64,000 nucleotides of DNA, from the NCBI RefSeq assembly GCF_000016385.1, contig NC_009376.1, positions 1,860,001 to 1,924,000 on the forward strand, given 5' to 3'. The stretch is from Pyrobaculum arsenaticum DSM 13514. GTDB lineage: Archaea > Thermoproteota > Thermoprotei > Thermoproteales > Thermoproteaceae. The position numbers were made by a program, and so were the translations under genes. The notes under the pieces were generated by a model that worked only from the letters and a program-made list of their open reading frames with translations, made no database searches and had not been told where the DNA came from. Numbering within the stretch: position 1 is the stretch's first letter; every line of letters starts with the position of its first letter. Shown here in pieces: positions 41,700 to 50,819 of this stretch.

Positions 41700-44171
41700 A
41701 TGAAGTACGTGGTGGGGAGAGATTTCGCTTTCCCAGAGTATCTCCCCCGCTATCCCCGGGAATACGGCTTTGACGTCCTCTACATGTGGCTTGATATTTC
41801 AATAGATGTGCACTCCGGCGTTGTAGAAGGCGCCGTTAGGTATAGAGTCAGGGCTAGGAAAGATGGGGTTCCCGTGGTTTTAGACGCGGTCGAGATGGAG
41901 GTGCGGGGGGCGAGCCACGACTACTACTACGACGGCGAGAAAATAGAGATAAGGCCGAGCTGGAAAAAGGGCGACGAGATTGAGGTGCAAATCTCTTACA
42001 GGGCGAAGCCCCGGGCGGGTATGTATTTCATTAAGCCCGACAAGACGAGGAGGGGGGTCTACGTTTGGACCCAGGGGGAGACTGAGTACAACAGGTACTG
42101 GGTCCCCCTGCCAGACTCGCCTAATATAAAGTTCCCCTGGAGAGTCGCCGTCACGGTGCCTAAGCCCTACGTGGCCGGTAGCAACGGCGTCTTGGTAGAG
42201 GTGAGGAATGGAGGAGACCGTAATACCTATGTCTGGGAGATGAGGCACCCCATGTCGCCTTATCTACTCGCCATAGCTATCGGCGAGTACGAAGTGCACA
42301 AGGAGGACTGCGGCGGCGTGGTGCTGGAGTACTACATCCCCAAGTACATCGACGATAGGTGGCGCTTCTCCTTCTACAATACCTGTAAAATAATGAAGTT
42401 CTTCTCGGAGTACCTCGGCGTGCCGTACCCCTACGAGCGGTACGCCCAGGTGGTGGTGCCCGAGTTTATCTACGGCGGCATGGAGAACACCACCTTCACA
42501 ATCCTGACAGACTGGACTATCCACGACAAACACGCCCATTGCCCATACACCGGTTTCCCCTGCCCGGAGCACGAGGACTTCTCCTCTGATCCCCTCGTGG
42601 CGCACGAGATGGCCCATATGTGGTTCGGCGACCTCGTAACCGCTAAGGACTGGGCCCACATAGCGATAAACGAGTCCTTCGCCACGTTTATAGAGGATCT
42701 CTGGACCGAGGCCTCAAAGGGCAGGGACGAGTACCTCTATGAGATCTATACAAACTTTAAGACTTATCTGGGGGAGTACACCAGGCGGTATTCAAGGCCC
42801 ATTGTGACAAACCTGTACAAGATACCAGACGAGGTGTTTGATAGGCATGCCTACGAAAAGGGGTCAGTGGTCCTCCACATGCTTAGGAGCCTCCTGGGCG
42901 AGGAGAGCTTCCGGAAGGGGCTAAAGCTCTTTCTCGAAAGACACAGATATAAAGCGGTCGACATGGAGGACTTACGGAAGGCCTTCGAGGAGGCGTCTGG
43001 ACGAGACCTTGAGTGGTTCTGGAAGCAGTTCTGGTACTCGGCAGGCCACCCCGTGGTGAAAGTGTCTTGGAGTTACTCGGACGGGGCTCTAAAGCTCCAG
43101 CTGAGGCAGGCGCAGGGGGAGGACAGCTACCCAGTCTACGCATTGCCTCTTGAGGTGAAGATTGTGTATGAGGACGGGAGGAAGGAGGTGAGGGAGGTTT
43201 TGCTAAACGAGAAGGAGGTGACTCTATACGTGCAGGGCGGGAAGCCTAGGTATATTTGTGTTGACCCCCGCTTTAAGCTTATGAAGTCGCTTGATCTGGG
43301 CTACCCGCTTGAGTCGGCCGTGGCTATGTTAGAGGATGAAGACATGTACTGCCGTCTCCAAGCTGTGGAGGTTCTCAAGAAAAATGGAAGCCCCAAAGCT
43401 GTCGATGCGCTGGCTAAGGCGCTTGGGGACAAGTTCTGGGGTGTGGCTGCTGAGGCGGCTAGGGCTCTTGGAGAAATAGGCACAGGAGCTGCTGTGGCTA
43501 AGCTTGTGGAGTCTTACAGGATCGTGTCTCATCCAAGAGTGAGGCGGGCTATTGTCGAGGCCTTGGGGTCGGCCAAGAGGAAGGAGGCAGCGGAATTCCT
43601 TGACATGGTGTTGCACGACGCTGGGGAGAGCTACTATGTTAGGTCGGAGGCGGCAAGATCGCTTGGCAGGGTTAAGTGGGAATTCGCCGAGTATAGTCTG
43701 AAAAAGGCGCTTGAGTATCCAAGCCACGTAGATGTGATAAAGAGAGGCGCCCTCGAGGGACTCGCTGAATTGGGGACCGATGAGGCGTTGAAAATCGTCC
43801 TCCGCCACGCCGAGCCCGATATGCCCACCCCTGTTAGGGCGACGGCCGTCCAGTCCTTGGCGAAGTTTGGGCCGCGTAAGGAAGTTGTGGATGCCGTGAG
43901 GATGTACATGCGTGACGAGAATTTCAGAGTTCGCTTCGCCGCCGTCACAGCCGCCTTGGAGCTACTTGAGCCTAAGCTGTTGCCGGATCTCCAGGAGAGA
44001 GCTGAACAGGACATTGACGGGAGGGTTAGGAGAGTGGCGAGGGAGGTCGCGGAGAAGATCAAGAAGTTTATGGAGAGGGGGACTGAGTACCAGAAGCTGA
44101 GAGAAGAGGTTGAGAAGCTGAGAGAGGAGTATCGTAAGCTAGCTGACCGCGTAGCGAGGCTGGAGAGGTAG
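41700..44171 (+). CDS. M1-family aminopeptidase with C-terminal HEAT repeats
   Basis: This 823-residue protein has the M1 layout: an N-terminal beta domain, the GGMENTT substrate motif near residue 260, the zinc site HEMAH (302-306) with E325 in NESFA, then a thermolysin-like domain to ~residue 470. From ~540 to 790 there are about six HEAT-type repeats (for example LQAVEVLKKNGSPKAVDALAKAL), ending in a coiled coil (LREEVEKLREEYRKLADRV). The HEAT/coiled-coil end may bind partners. A CTATTTTATAAGG box supports ATG 41700. Confidence 0.9.
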   Translation: MKYVVGRDFAFPEYLPRYPREYGFDVLYMWLDISIDVHSGVVEGAVRYRVRARKDGVPVVLDAVEMEVRGASHDYYYDGEKIEIRPSWKKGDEIEVQISYRAKPRAGMYFIKPDKTRRGVYVWTQGETEYNRYWVPLPDSPNIKFPWRVAVTVPKPYVAGSNGVLVEVRNGGDRNTYVWEMRHPMSPYLLAIAIGEYEVHKEDCGGVVLEYYIPKYIDDRWRFSFYNTCKIMKFFSEYLGVPYPYERYAQVVVPEFIYGGMENTTFTILTDWTIHDKHAHCPYTGFPCPEHEDFSSDPLVAHEMAHMWFGDLVTAKDWAHIAINESFATFIEDLWTEASKGRDEYLYEIYTNFKTYLGEYTRRYSRPIVTNLYKIPDEVFDRHAYEKGSVVLHMLRSLLGEESFRKGLKLFLERHRYKAVDMEDLRKAFEEASGRDLEWFWKQFWYSAGHPVVKVSWSYSDGALKLQLRQAQGEDSYPVYALPLEVKIVYEDGRKEVREVLLNEKEVTLYVQGGKPRYICVDPRFKLMKSLDLGYPLESAVAMLEDEDMYCRLQAVEVLKKNGSPKAVDALAKALGDKFWGVAAEAARALGEIGTGAAVAKLVESYRIVSHPRVRRAIVEALGSAKRKEAAEFLDMVLHDAGESYYVRSEAARSLGRVKWEFAEYSLKKALEYPSHVDVIKRGALEGLAELGTDEALKIVLRHAEPDMPTPVRATAVQSLAKFGPRKEVVDAVRMYMRDENFRVRFAAVTAALELLEPKLLPDLQERAEQDIDGRVRRVAREVAEKIKKFMERGTEYQKLREEVEKLREEYRKLADRVARLER

Positions 44172-44807
44172 ATGCCTGTTAGGATAATTGACCACGTCTA
44201 TGCCCAGTACCTCTTGACACGTCTAAGAGACAAAAACACGGGGAGTCTAGATTTCCGCAAAGGCCTGGTTAGACTTGGGAGAATTATCGGCTACGAGCTG
44301 GTAAAGACGTTCCCCTTTAGGTATGTAGAGGTGGAGACGCCCCTTGGCCGGGCAGTAGGCGTCGACATCATCGGCCTTGATAAGGTTGTGATTGTCCAAA
44401 TTTTGCGAGCCGCCATGCCCCTCGTGGAGGGCCTCGTCAAGGCATTTCCCAACGCCCGCCTCGGGGTAGTGGCTGCGAGGAGGAAGGAGGAAGAGGGTTA
44501 CGTCGACGTGGAGGTGTTTTACTCAAAGATGCCGTCGATAGGTGTTGAGGATACCGTCATTGTGGCCGACCCCATGCTGGCCACAGGCACCACTATGAGT
44601 AAGGCTATTGAGGAGGTTTACAAGACGGGGACGCCTGGTAGGCTCGTCGTAGTCTCGGTCATTGCTACCCCTGTGGGAATTAGCCGGGTTCTGTCAAGGT
44701 GGCCTGACACAGAGATCTACACGGTGGCTATAGACCCAGAGCTCAACGACAAGGCGTTTATTGTCCCCGGCCTCGGCGACGCGGGTGACAGGGCCTTTGC
44801 CACCTAG
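44172..44807 (+). CDS. upp: Uracil phosphoribosyltransferase
   Basis: This 211-residue enzyme makes UMP from uracil and PRPP. It has an N-terminal [31 protein letters not shown], the PRPP loop [15 protein letters not shown] and the C-terminal uracil-binding GDAGDRAF. The ATG begins right after the aminopeptidase stop, so they are co-transcribed. The last four bases overlap the convergent prepilin peptidase. Confidence 0.92.
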   Translation: MPVRIIDHVYAQYLLTRLRDKNTGSLDFRKGLVRLGRIIGYELVKTFPFRYVEVETPLGRAVGVDIIGLDKVVIVQILRAAMPLVEGLVKAFPNARLGVVAARRKEEEGYVDVEVFYSKMPSIGVEDTVIVADPMLATGTTMSKAIEEVYKTGTPGRLVVVSVIATPVGISRVLSRWPDTEIYTVAIDPELNDKAFIVPGLGDAGDRAFAT

Positions 44808-45394
44808 TGGAGGAGGCTCAGAGCCACGTAGACCCAGTACCCCATTGTTAAATAAACGAGATAGGGCAGGCCATATTTAGCCACTATCCACTCCTCTGTT
44901 ATTTCTACATTTGAGGGGTCGTACTTCTCTACATCTTTCACGTTGCCTATTATATACTTCAGTGGGTTTTTTAGAAATTCCTCCTTAGAGATGCATATGT
45001 GTGTCAACTTTTCCAACGGGGACATTTTACAAGGCCTTTTGCTGTTGAGAAGGTAGAGGTAGGCAATTTGTAGGGGTAGCAGAAACGACCCAGCTATTAC
45101 GGCCACGAAAGGTGTGGGGAGGAAGGGTAAAAGGGGAGGAGCCGATCCGATAAGGGTAATTGCAATTGAGTCGGCGTAGCCGGAGCCCAGTATTCTCATA
45201 ACTATCGCCAAGGCTAGGCCTAACCCAAACGAAAACAGGTAAAAGGGCGAGTTGAGGTTTTGAATGACTAGGTAAAGGGCCGGCAACGCGCCTGCGGCCA
45301 GCACGACGTAGTGAATTTCGCGGGTTTTCAGATCTTGCCAAGAGGCTATAGTGAGTGCAATGCCTAACGCTATAACTGCTAAGGCGTCAAGCAT
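44804..45394 (-). CDS. Archaeal prepilin peptidase (A24 family)
   Basis: This 196-residue membrane protease has two catalytic-Asp motifs: [10 protein letters not shown] after the first helix and GSGYADSI (in place of GxGD) near residue 74. Five or six hydrophobic segments surround them, with a soluble insert (~120-165). It cleaves class III signal peptides of archaeal pilins. It overlaps PGI/PMI by 8 bp. A secretion ATPase operon is only 2 kb away, so a shared pilus system is plausible. Confidence 0.8.
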   Translation of the reverse strand: MLDALAVIALGIALTIASWQDLKTREIHYVVLAAGALPALYLVIQNLNSPFYLFSFGLGLALAIVMRILGSGYADSIAITLIGSAPPLLPFLPTPFVAVIAGSFLLPLQIAYLYLLNSKRPCKMSPLEKLTHICISKEEFLKNPLKYIIGNVKDVEKYDPSNVEITEEWIVAKYGLPYLVYLTMGYWVYVALSLLH

Positions 45395-46289
45395 GCAGGC
45401 GCCGCTTCAAGGCGTCTATGCGCGGCGTGGCAAGGGGGTCTACGCCCCTCTTCTCGGCGAGCTTTAGCGACGCTATGCCGACTTCGCGGAGAAACGAGAG
45501 AACCCCTCTTGGGTGCATCTCCACCGTGTATACAACGCCGCCAACGATCTCCAGTGTTGCTTTTATTCTTTCTTGGTGTTCTTTTGGTATGTGGGGGCTT
45601 GTCAACGCCACAACCGGCCGTTCTGAGCCTTCGATCCAGTTGTGGTGGGCCTCTGGCACGATCTCTACCGAGGGCTCTATTTTGCTGTTTTCGTTAAACT
45701 CGTTTTTTACTCTGTACGCCACGCCTCTCATGCTCTCAGGGGCCACGACGGAGGGCCTTTTTTCGAAATTCTGAACTAGGCTGTGTATGAGGGCGTCGTC
45801 TGGGGGGTCGAGGGAGTCGGGTATCTTTACGTCTATGCCGTAGACCTTTGCGACTACGTTAAGGGCAGCGGTGAGGAGCTGGGGCAAGGCGGCGCGCGGA
45901 GCGCTGGCCTTAGGAACTATAATAGTCGGCACCCCTATCTGTGCGAGCTTTCCCCCAGTGGTAATGGCCACTGTGGGCATACCCTTTTTCTTTGCGTATT
46001 CCACCGTGTAGAGGGTCTCTATAGTGTTGCCAGAGTAGGACACGGCTATGAGGAAGCCGTCTCGGGCTTTTAGGAAGTAGTCCTTGACTGGAATAACCTC
46101 TACATCCCAGCCCCACGTTAGGGAGAGGTCGCGTAGCAAGTCAGCAACAACTCCGGAGCCCCCCATTCCGCTAACGTAGAGGCGGGGGGCGGGCTCTATT
46201 CTAACTTCTCTGCCCTCTACGACGTAGCTAAGGGGGAAGTCGACATGTTTGAGAATTGCTCTCTCCCATCTAAGATAGTCTTCTAACAT
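45387..46289 (-). CDS. Bifunctional phosphoglucose/phosphomannose isomerase
   Basis: This 300-residue protein closely follows the PGI/PMI characterised from Pyrobaculum aerophilum (about 302 residues). The SIS domain shows SGMGGSGVVAD and SYSGNTIET. The catalytic region has RVKNEFNEN with the acidic base, EAHHNWIEG with the histidine, and a C-terminal DALKRRL lysine. It interconverts glucose-6-P, mannose-6-P and fructose-6-P. It lies upstream of the prepilin peptidase on the same strand, overlapping by 8 bp. Confidence 0.95.
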   Translation of the reverse strand: MLEDYLRWERAILKHVDFPLSYVVEGREVRIEPAPRLYVSGMGGSGVVADLLRDLSLTWGWDVEVIPVKDYFLKARDGFLIAVSYSGNTIETLYTVEYAKKKGMPTVAITTGGKLAQIGVPTIIVPKASAPRAALPQLLTAALNVVAKVYGIDVKIPDSLDPPDDALIHSLVQNFEKRPSVVAPESMRGVAYRVKNEFNENSKIEPSVEIVPEAHHNWIEGSERPVVALTSPHIPKEHQERIKATLEIVGGVVYTVEMHPRGVLSFLREVGIASLKLAEKRGVDPLATPRIDALKRRLHA

Positions 46290-46307
46290 GTGTCTGTAGG
46301 CGACAAC

Positions 46308-46622
46308 CTAGAGTATTCCTATATAGACTTTTTCTCCGACTTTGAGTGGAAGCTCTGTGCCTATGTCTAGTTGAAGCCCACCTATTGAGATGCGCGTCAT
46401 GTCTTTGCCGACGAAGTAGACAACTCCCCATGCGTAGATTTTGTACTTGGTTAAATCGCTGTCTTTCTCCTTGTGTATCACCAACTTTACTTGATCTCCC
46501 ACGCGGAGTTTGACACCAATTTTTTCAAGCGGCAACTCCACGGTGACCTCAACCCCGTCCCTCAGCTTTATAACGTTTGGCAAACCGTCAGAGATCTCCA
46601 CGACACGTAGAGGAAACTCCAT
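46308..46622 (-). CDS. RNA polymerase subunit Rpo8-like protein
   Basis: This ~104-residue all-beta protein matches the crenarchaeal Rpb8 orthologue (Rpo8/RpoG) in length and in the conserved RISIGGLQLDI patch near the C-terminus; the YAWGVVYFV strand before it also fits. Rpo8 is a subunit of crenarchaeal RNA polymerase. ATG 46622 (MEFPLRVVE) is chosen because GCTTTAAAAACC lies ~25 nt upstream, which also gives the expected family length; a longer GTG form is unlikely. I place the family from recall of the motif, not by alignment. Confidence 0.65.
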   Translation of the reverse strand: MEFPLRVVEISDGLPNVIKLRDGVEVTVELPLEKIGVKLRVGDQVKLVIHKEKDSDLTKYKIYAWGVVYFVGKDMTRISIGGLQLDIGTELPLKVGEKVYIGIL

Positions 46623-46748
46623 AGCCACGACAAGGCGAGGGTTTTTAAAGCTTTTAGCCAGTCTCAATAAATTAGTTTCAGTAAACTCTCCCCTCACTAA
46701 ATGAAATATACGTATTACACAAAAAATCAGATCAAGTACTTATTCGTC

Positions 46749-47228
46749 ATGATATGTCCATACTGTAAATCAACTAACATTACACTTGCCGACGGCGAAT
46801 ACGTGTGTAGAGACTGCGGCACAGTGCTAGGACCAGAGATGCTTCCGCCCAGGTTAAGGCAGGTGCCTGTGCCTGTACACAAAGGCAAGATAGTGCTTAC
46901 GATACTCGAAAAAGAAGACAAAACAACAATAAAGAAGAGGTACAGCGAGTTGGTAGAGCACTACGTCGCTAAAATCGCGGCCGCTCTAGCGAGAAAGGAT
47001 CTGGAAATGGTCGCGCTAGAAATATTTAGAAATCTTGACAAACGCGTCTACCAGGGCAAAACCCCGAAAGCTATTGCCGCAGCCCTAGTGTACCTAGCGG
47101 CCGAGAGGGCAGGTATCCACATATATAAGCAGACGATAGCGAGAATTCTGGGAATTTCTAAGTTCACCATTAGGGACACAGTCACACGCCTAAGGGGGCA
47201 TGTTGCGTCTATTAACACGTCTTCTTGA
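46749..47228 (+). CDS. Truncated TFB-like protein: zinc ribbon plus single cyclin repeat
   Basis: This ~159-residue protein starts with a TFB-type zinc ribbon (MICPYC ... CRDCG) and has a B-finger-like linker. A single cyclin-like repeat follows (~85-155), with TPKAIAAALVYLAAER and an HTH-like TIARILGISKFTIRDTVTRL. Ordinary archaeal TFB has two cyclin repeats and ~300 residues. ATG 46749 is preferred since the ribbon starts there. It overlaps the secretion ATPase by 29 bp and heads that operon. It may be a dedicated transcription factor for it. Confidence 0.65.
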   Translation: MICPYCKSTNITLADGEYVCRDCGTVLGPEMLPPRLRQVPVPVHKGKIVLTILEKEDKTTIKKRYSELVEHYVAKIAAALARKDLEMVALEIFRNLDKRVYQGKTPKAIAAALVYLAAERAGIHIYKQTIARILGISKFTIRDTVTRLRGHVASINTSS

Positions 47229-48231
47229 ATGCGCCGAGTGCAAGAGGTCCTGTAAAGAAAAAGGCGTGTGCGACTTTACAGAAGAAGAAACCACGCTGTT
47301 AATTAGCCTCCTGTCAAGGATCTACAAGAAGACAATTGACGAGACCCTCGACTTCAGATACGACGTGCTGAGAAAAATAAACCAAAACACGGCCGTCCAC
47401 GCCACCTTGGCAACTGTGGGGCTAGAACAGCTGGCTGAGTTCCTAGAGGACGACGACGTAGAAGACGTAGTTCTAATACCCGGTCGCCCGATATACATCA
47501 CGAGGAGGTATGGCAAAGAAAAGATAGGGAAGATCAGCGAGGCGAAAACTCTGAGGGCCCTCTTGAAAATTGCGCATTTAAAGGGCGTTGAGTTAACCAC
47601 GGCCAATCCCTCCTTTAGATATGGGCTCTCCTTCGGCGGATATAGACTCAGGGTATCGATAGACCTACCGCCCATCGTCCCGCACCCCCAAGCCTACGTG
47701 AGGGTGCATAGGAAAAAGATAACTGCCAAGGACTTGGTTAAGAGTGGGTTTCTCACCGGGGAGCAATTAAGGGAAATAGTTGCGTGGCTACGAGAAGGCA
47801 GGCACGTAGTGGTATCAGGCCCGCCCGGTAGTGGAAAGACCACGTTGCTAGCCGCAATAGACGACTTAATCCCTCCACATCTACAGCGGGTGTACATAGA
47901 TGAAGCCGACGAGTTTGAAGACGACCCAAACAAAAACCAGATAAAAATCAGAAGCGTCAACAAGGCAAAAGAGGTATTAGCCTCCCTCAACCGCAACATA
48001 GACGTCATATTCATAGGAGAGTTGCAGTACGAAGACCACTTCGCCGCCTTCAGAACCGCGTCTGAGATGGGACTACAAACCCTCGCCACCATGCATGCAA
48101 CTAACGTAGAAGACGCCCAGAAAAGGCTGAAAAGGCGGGGAATAGAGCTTCAAAACATTGGCATAGTACAGCTCAGCAAGAAGTACGGAGCCATGGTAGA
48201 GCGGAAAGTCGCGGCGCTGTATGCTAAGTAG
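47200..48231 (+). CDS. Type II/IV secretion-type ATPase (VirB11/TadA/GspE family)
   Basis: This 343-residue protein powers pilus assembly or secretion. It opens with a Cys-rich stretch (CAECKRSCKEKGVC). It continues with an N-terminal domain, then the RecA-like ATPase: VVVSGPPGSGKTTLLAAI (Walker A), VYIDEADEFED, VIFIGELQYED (Walker B) and the His box TLATMHATNVEDA. It overlaps the mini-TFB and the downstream membrane protein. The four opening cysteines may bind metal. Confidence 0.85.
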   Translation: MLRLLTRLLECAECKRSCKEKGVCDFTEEETTLLISLLSRIYKKTIDETLDFRYDVLRKINQNTAVHATLATVGLEQLAEFLEDDDVEDVVLIPGRPIYITRRYGKEKIGKISEAKTLRALLKIAHLKGVELTTANPSFRYGLSFGGYRLRVSIDLPPIVPHPQAYVRVHRKKITAKDLVKSGFLTGEQLREIVAWLREGRHVVVSGPPGSGKTTLLAAIDDLIPPHLQRVYIDEADEFEDDPNKNQIKIRSVNKAKEVLASLNRNIDVIFIGELQYEDHFAAFRTASEMGLQTLATMHATNVEDAQKRLKRRGIELQNIGIVQLSKKYGAMVERKVAALYAK

Positions 48232-48763
48232 ATACGTAATCCGCAAAGTTGAGGAGCTAGAGGAGAGGGCCTACCACAGACTGGTGTTAGTCCTCGCGGC
48301 TACTTCCATGACAAGCGTAATGCTCAGCGGCATAGCCCTCCTCTTCAACCCCACATTCAAGTACCTGTCCACGGCTGTACTAGCACTGGGCATCCTAACC
48401 TCTGGCAAAATACTCAGGAAAACAGAGAAAAAAATACGCAAAGTGGTCCAGAGCTTTGAAAGAGAGGCCTACGTGAGGCAGTACCTAGCCCGCGTGGCGC
48501 AGGAGTACAACCCCCGCGAATACCTGGAAAGAATCTACACGGAGCCGGCAGTGGAGGACCCCATTGTGGCAAAAGACAGAAGAGAGGTAACAGCGGCGGC
48601 TCCCCTATTAAGACAAGGCTTCACGTCGCTAAGAACACGAAACAGGATTGTCGTCATGGCCACAGCAACTGCTGTGGCAATCCCACACGTGATATGGAAC
48701 AAAGATATAATAATGTTGCTAGTAGTAATAATGATAATATTATTATTCAAAAAAGGGAGTTAG
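48221..48763 (+). CDS. Membrane protein of the secretion/pilus operon
   Basis: This 180-residue protein has two hydrophobic segments after a charged start (~20-60), a long charged, probably cytoplasmic helix (KTEKKIRKVVQSFEREAYVRQYLARVAQE), and two more helices at the end (VVMATATAVAIPHVIW, DIIMLLVVIMIILLF). The layout resembles a reduced TadC/PilC-type platform protein, but I do not recognise a clear family. It overlaps the ATPase by 11 bp. Its stop overlaps the convergent thermosome gene by 4 bp. Confidence 0.6.
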   Translation: MLSRYVIRKVEELEERAYHRLVLVLAATSMTSVMLSGIALLFNPTFKYLSTAVLALGILTSGKILRKTEKKIRKVVQSFEREAYVRQYLARVAQEYNPREYLERIYTEPAVEDPIVAKDRREVTAAAPLLRQGFTSLRTRNRIVVMATATAVAIPHVIWNKDIIMLLVVIMIILLFKKGS

Positions 48764-50412
48764 TCGAACTCTTCCTTCTTTTCCTCCTTCTTCTCTCCCT
48801 TCTCCTCCTTCTCTAATTTACTGGCAGCGATTATCTCATCTATTCTTAGAATCGCTGAGGCGGCCTCCACGGCCACTTTCAGCGCGTTTATCTTCACCGA
48901 AAGCGGCTCAATTAGGCCGAGGGCTAGCATGTCCACAACCTTGCCTTGGTACACGTCTAGGCCGTATTTCCAGCCGTCTGCTAGCTCGTGTTTGTGTGTC
49001 AGCTCTGTCACGATGTCGATTGGGTCAAGACCGGCGTTCTCGGCCAGCGCCTTCGGTATAGCCTCCAGAGCCCTGGCGAATGCCTCAACGGCGTACTGCT
49101 CCCTCCCGCCCACCTTAGGCGCGAAGGCCCTCACAGACTTGGCGGCCTCTATCTCGGCGGCACCGCCCGCGGGCAGTATGTACGGCTCCTCCACCACGTC
49201 GGCAACCACGCTAAGGGCGTCGTCCAGGTTCCTCTCAGCCTCGTCCACAAGCCGCTCGAAGCCGCCACGCACCAGTATTGACACGGCCCTCGGGTTCTTG
49301 CACTGCTCTACAAACACCATCTTCTCGTCGCCCACCCTCCTCTCCTCGACGAGGCCAGCGAAGCCGAGGTCTGCCTCGGTTAAGTCTTCAAGAGACGTCA
49401 CCAGCCTCGCGCCGGTAGCCCTCACCAGCTTCTCGATATCTGACCTCTTGACACGCCTTACTGCTAGGATGCCGGCCTTGGCAAGGTAGTACTGCGCAAT
49501 GTCGTCAATCCCCTTGGTGGTGAAGAGGGCAGTCACTCCAAGAGACTTCAGCTTATCTACATAACTCTTCAAGATCTTCTCCTCCTCCTCTAGGAACGCC
49601 TTCATCTGCATTGGGTCGTTTATGCGGATCTCGGCGTCGATTTCGGGCTTCTCAACCTCCAGCGGGGCGTCCAGGAGTGCGATCTTAGCATTTATGACAC
49701 GCTTAGGCATCGCCGCGTGGACCACCTCCTTGTCCACAACAATGCCGTAGACAAGCTGGGTGTCAAGCAGAGAGCCGCCGTGTTTCTTAACAATCTGTAT
49801 ATTGTCTAGGTCTACATACCACTTCCCATCTCTCTGCTCAGCCACCTGCAACACCGCCTTTACAGCCAAGTCGGCGAAGTAGTCCTTAACAGTCTCAGAA
49901 ATCTTACCGCCCATCGACGTCATGGCAATCTTCTTAAGGGTATCCACATCGCTCCTATTTACGGGAACAGCAACCTTACGGAGGTGCTCAGTAGCGACGT
50001 CAAGCGCCTTCTTAAAACCGCTTACAATCACCGTCGGGTGAATATTCTTCTCCAGTAACTTCTCAGCCTCCTCAAGCAAAGCTCCAGCAAGAACAACAGC
50101 GGTGGTCGTGCCATCTCCAGCCTCCTCCTCCTGAGACTTGCTAATCTCGACAAGTAGCTTCGCAATGGGGTGCTGCACGTCCATCTCGTCCAAAATAGTC
50201 GCACCATCGTTTGTAATAGTGATGTCGCCCAAGCTGTCAATAAGCATCTTGTCCATACCCTTAGGCCCAAGCGTCGTGCGCATTACCTCAGCAATAGCAC
50301 GGGCAATCATTATGTTAAGCCTAAGAGCCTCTTTACCAAACGCCCTCTGCGTCCCCTCTTTAAGCACCAACACGGGAACGCCACCGATCTGGGTTAGCAC
50401 TGCCTGACTCAT
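48760..50412 (-). CDS. Thermosome (group II chaperonin) subunit
   Basis: This ~550-residue chaperonin subunit has the group II signatures RTTLGPKGMDKMLID, ITNDGATILDEM, QEEEAGDGTTTAVVLAGALL, the apical helical protrusion region, and GGGA-type PAGGAAEIE. It ends in a Lys/Glu-rich tail (KLEKEEKGEKKEEKKEEFD) typical of thermosomes rather than the GGM tail. ATG 50412 (MSQAVLTQIGG) is supported by TTTTTATATACG ~25 nt upstream. It folds proteins in the cytoplasm. Confidence 0.96.
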   Translation of the reverse strand: MSQAVLTQIGGVPVLVLKEGTQRAFGKEALRLNIMIARAIAEVMRTTLGPKGMDKMLIDSLGDITITNDGATILDEMDVQHPIAKLLVEISKSQEEEAGDGTTTAVVLAGALLEEAEKLLEKNIHPTVIVSGFKKALDVATEHLRKVAVPVNRSDVDTLKKIAMTSMGGKISETVKDYFADLAVKAVLQVAEQRDGKWYVDLDNIQIVKKHGGSLLDTQLVYGIVVDKEVVHAAMPKRVINAKIALLDAPLEVEKPEIDAEIRINDPMQMKAFLEEEEKILKSYVDKLKSLGVTALFTTKGIDDIAQYYLAKAGILAVRRVKRSDIEKLVRATGARLVTSLEDLTEADLGFAGLVEERRVGDEKMVFVEQCKNPRAVSILVRGGFERLVDEAERNLDDALSVVADVVEEPYILPAGGAAEIEAAKSVRAFAPKVGGREQYAVEAFARALEAIPKALAENAGLDPIDIVTELTHKHELADGWKYGLDVYQGKVVDMLALGLIEPLSVKINALKVAVEAASAILRIDEIIAASKLEKEEKGEKKEEKKEEFD

Positions 50413-50511
50413 GGTTTTTGACAAAAATTGCGTATATAAAAACTTTTTGCCCCTGTACGACAATGATCACAGCAAACCAGAAAACCTGATAGCGGCAAAA
50501 CGTAATGGCAT

Positions 50512-50671
50512 GCCCAATGAACTTAAACTACCAAGACCTCTGTTACAGCGACAGAGGACCAAAGAATGGGAATTAGTAGGATTAAGTAGTAAAGGAATAG
50601 GCACGTGCCTAGAGTATAGTAAATTGCCAGAATTTCTTTTCAACTACTGTGATCAATGCTGTGATTGTTGA
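50512..50671 (+). pseudogene. Possible N-terminal fragment of an MBL-fold hydrolase (tRNase Z-like)
   Basis: A frame of ~53 codons in an A/T-richer gap reads MPNELKLPRPLLQRQRTKEW and then ELVGLSSKGIGTCLEY. That pattern recalls the N-terminus of some tRNase Z-like metallo-beta-lactamase proteins, where a VEGLSxGGxxTC-type strand-turn precedes the DxG motif. The expected FDxG is replaced by FNYCDQCCDC and a stop follows. No downstream MBL metal motif exists. It is probably a degraded remnant; the match is weak and made by eye. Confidence 0.3.
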
Positions 50672-50819
50672 AATGTCACGGTGATATCTTGTAGGTTTTA
50701 GCTTCTTGTCGTCTGTGGCCCATAGGAGCCGATTTTATTGTCGTGTTTAGCAGTTGAGGTATTCGATTGGGCTTCGTATGAAGTGTAATCTTTATATAAT
50801 GGTTTTTTCTCCAGCTTTT

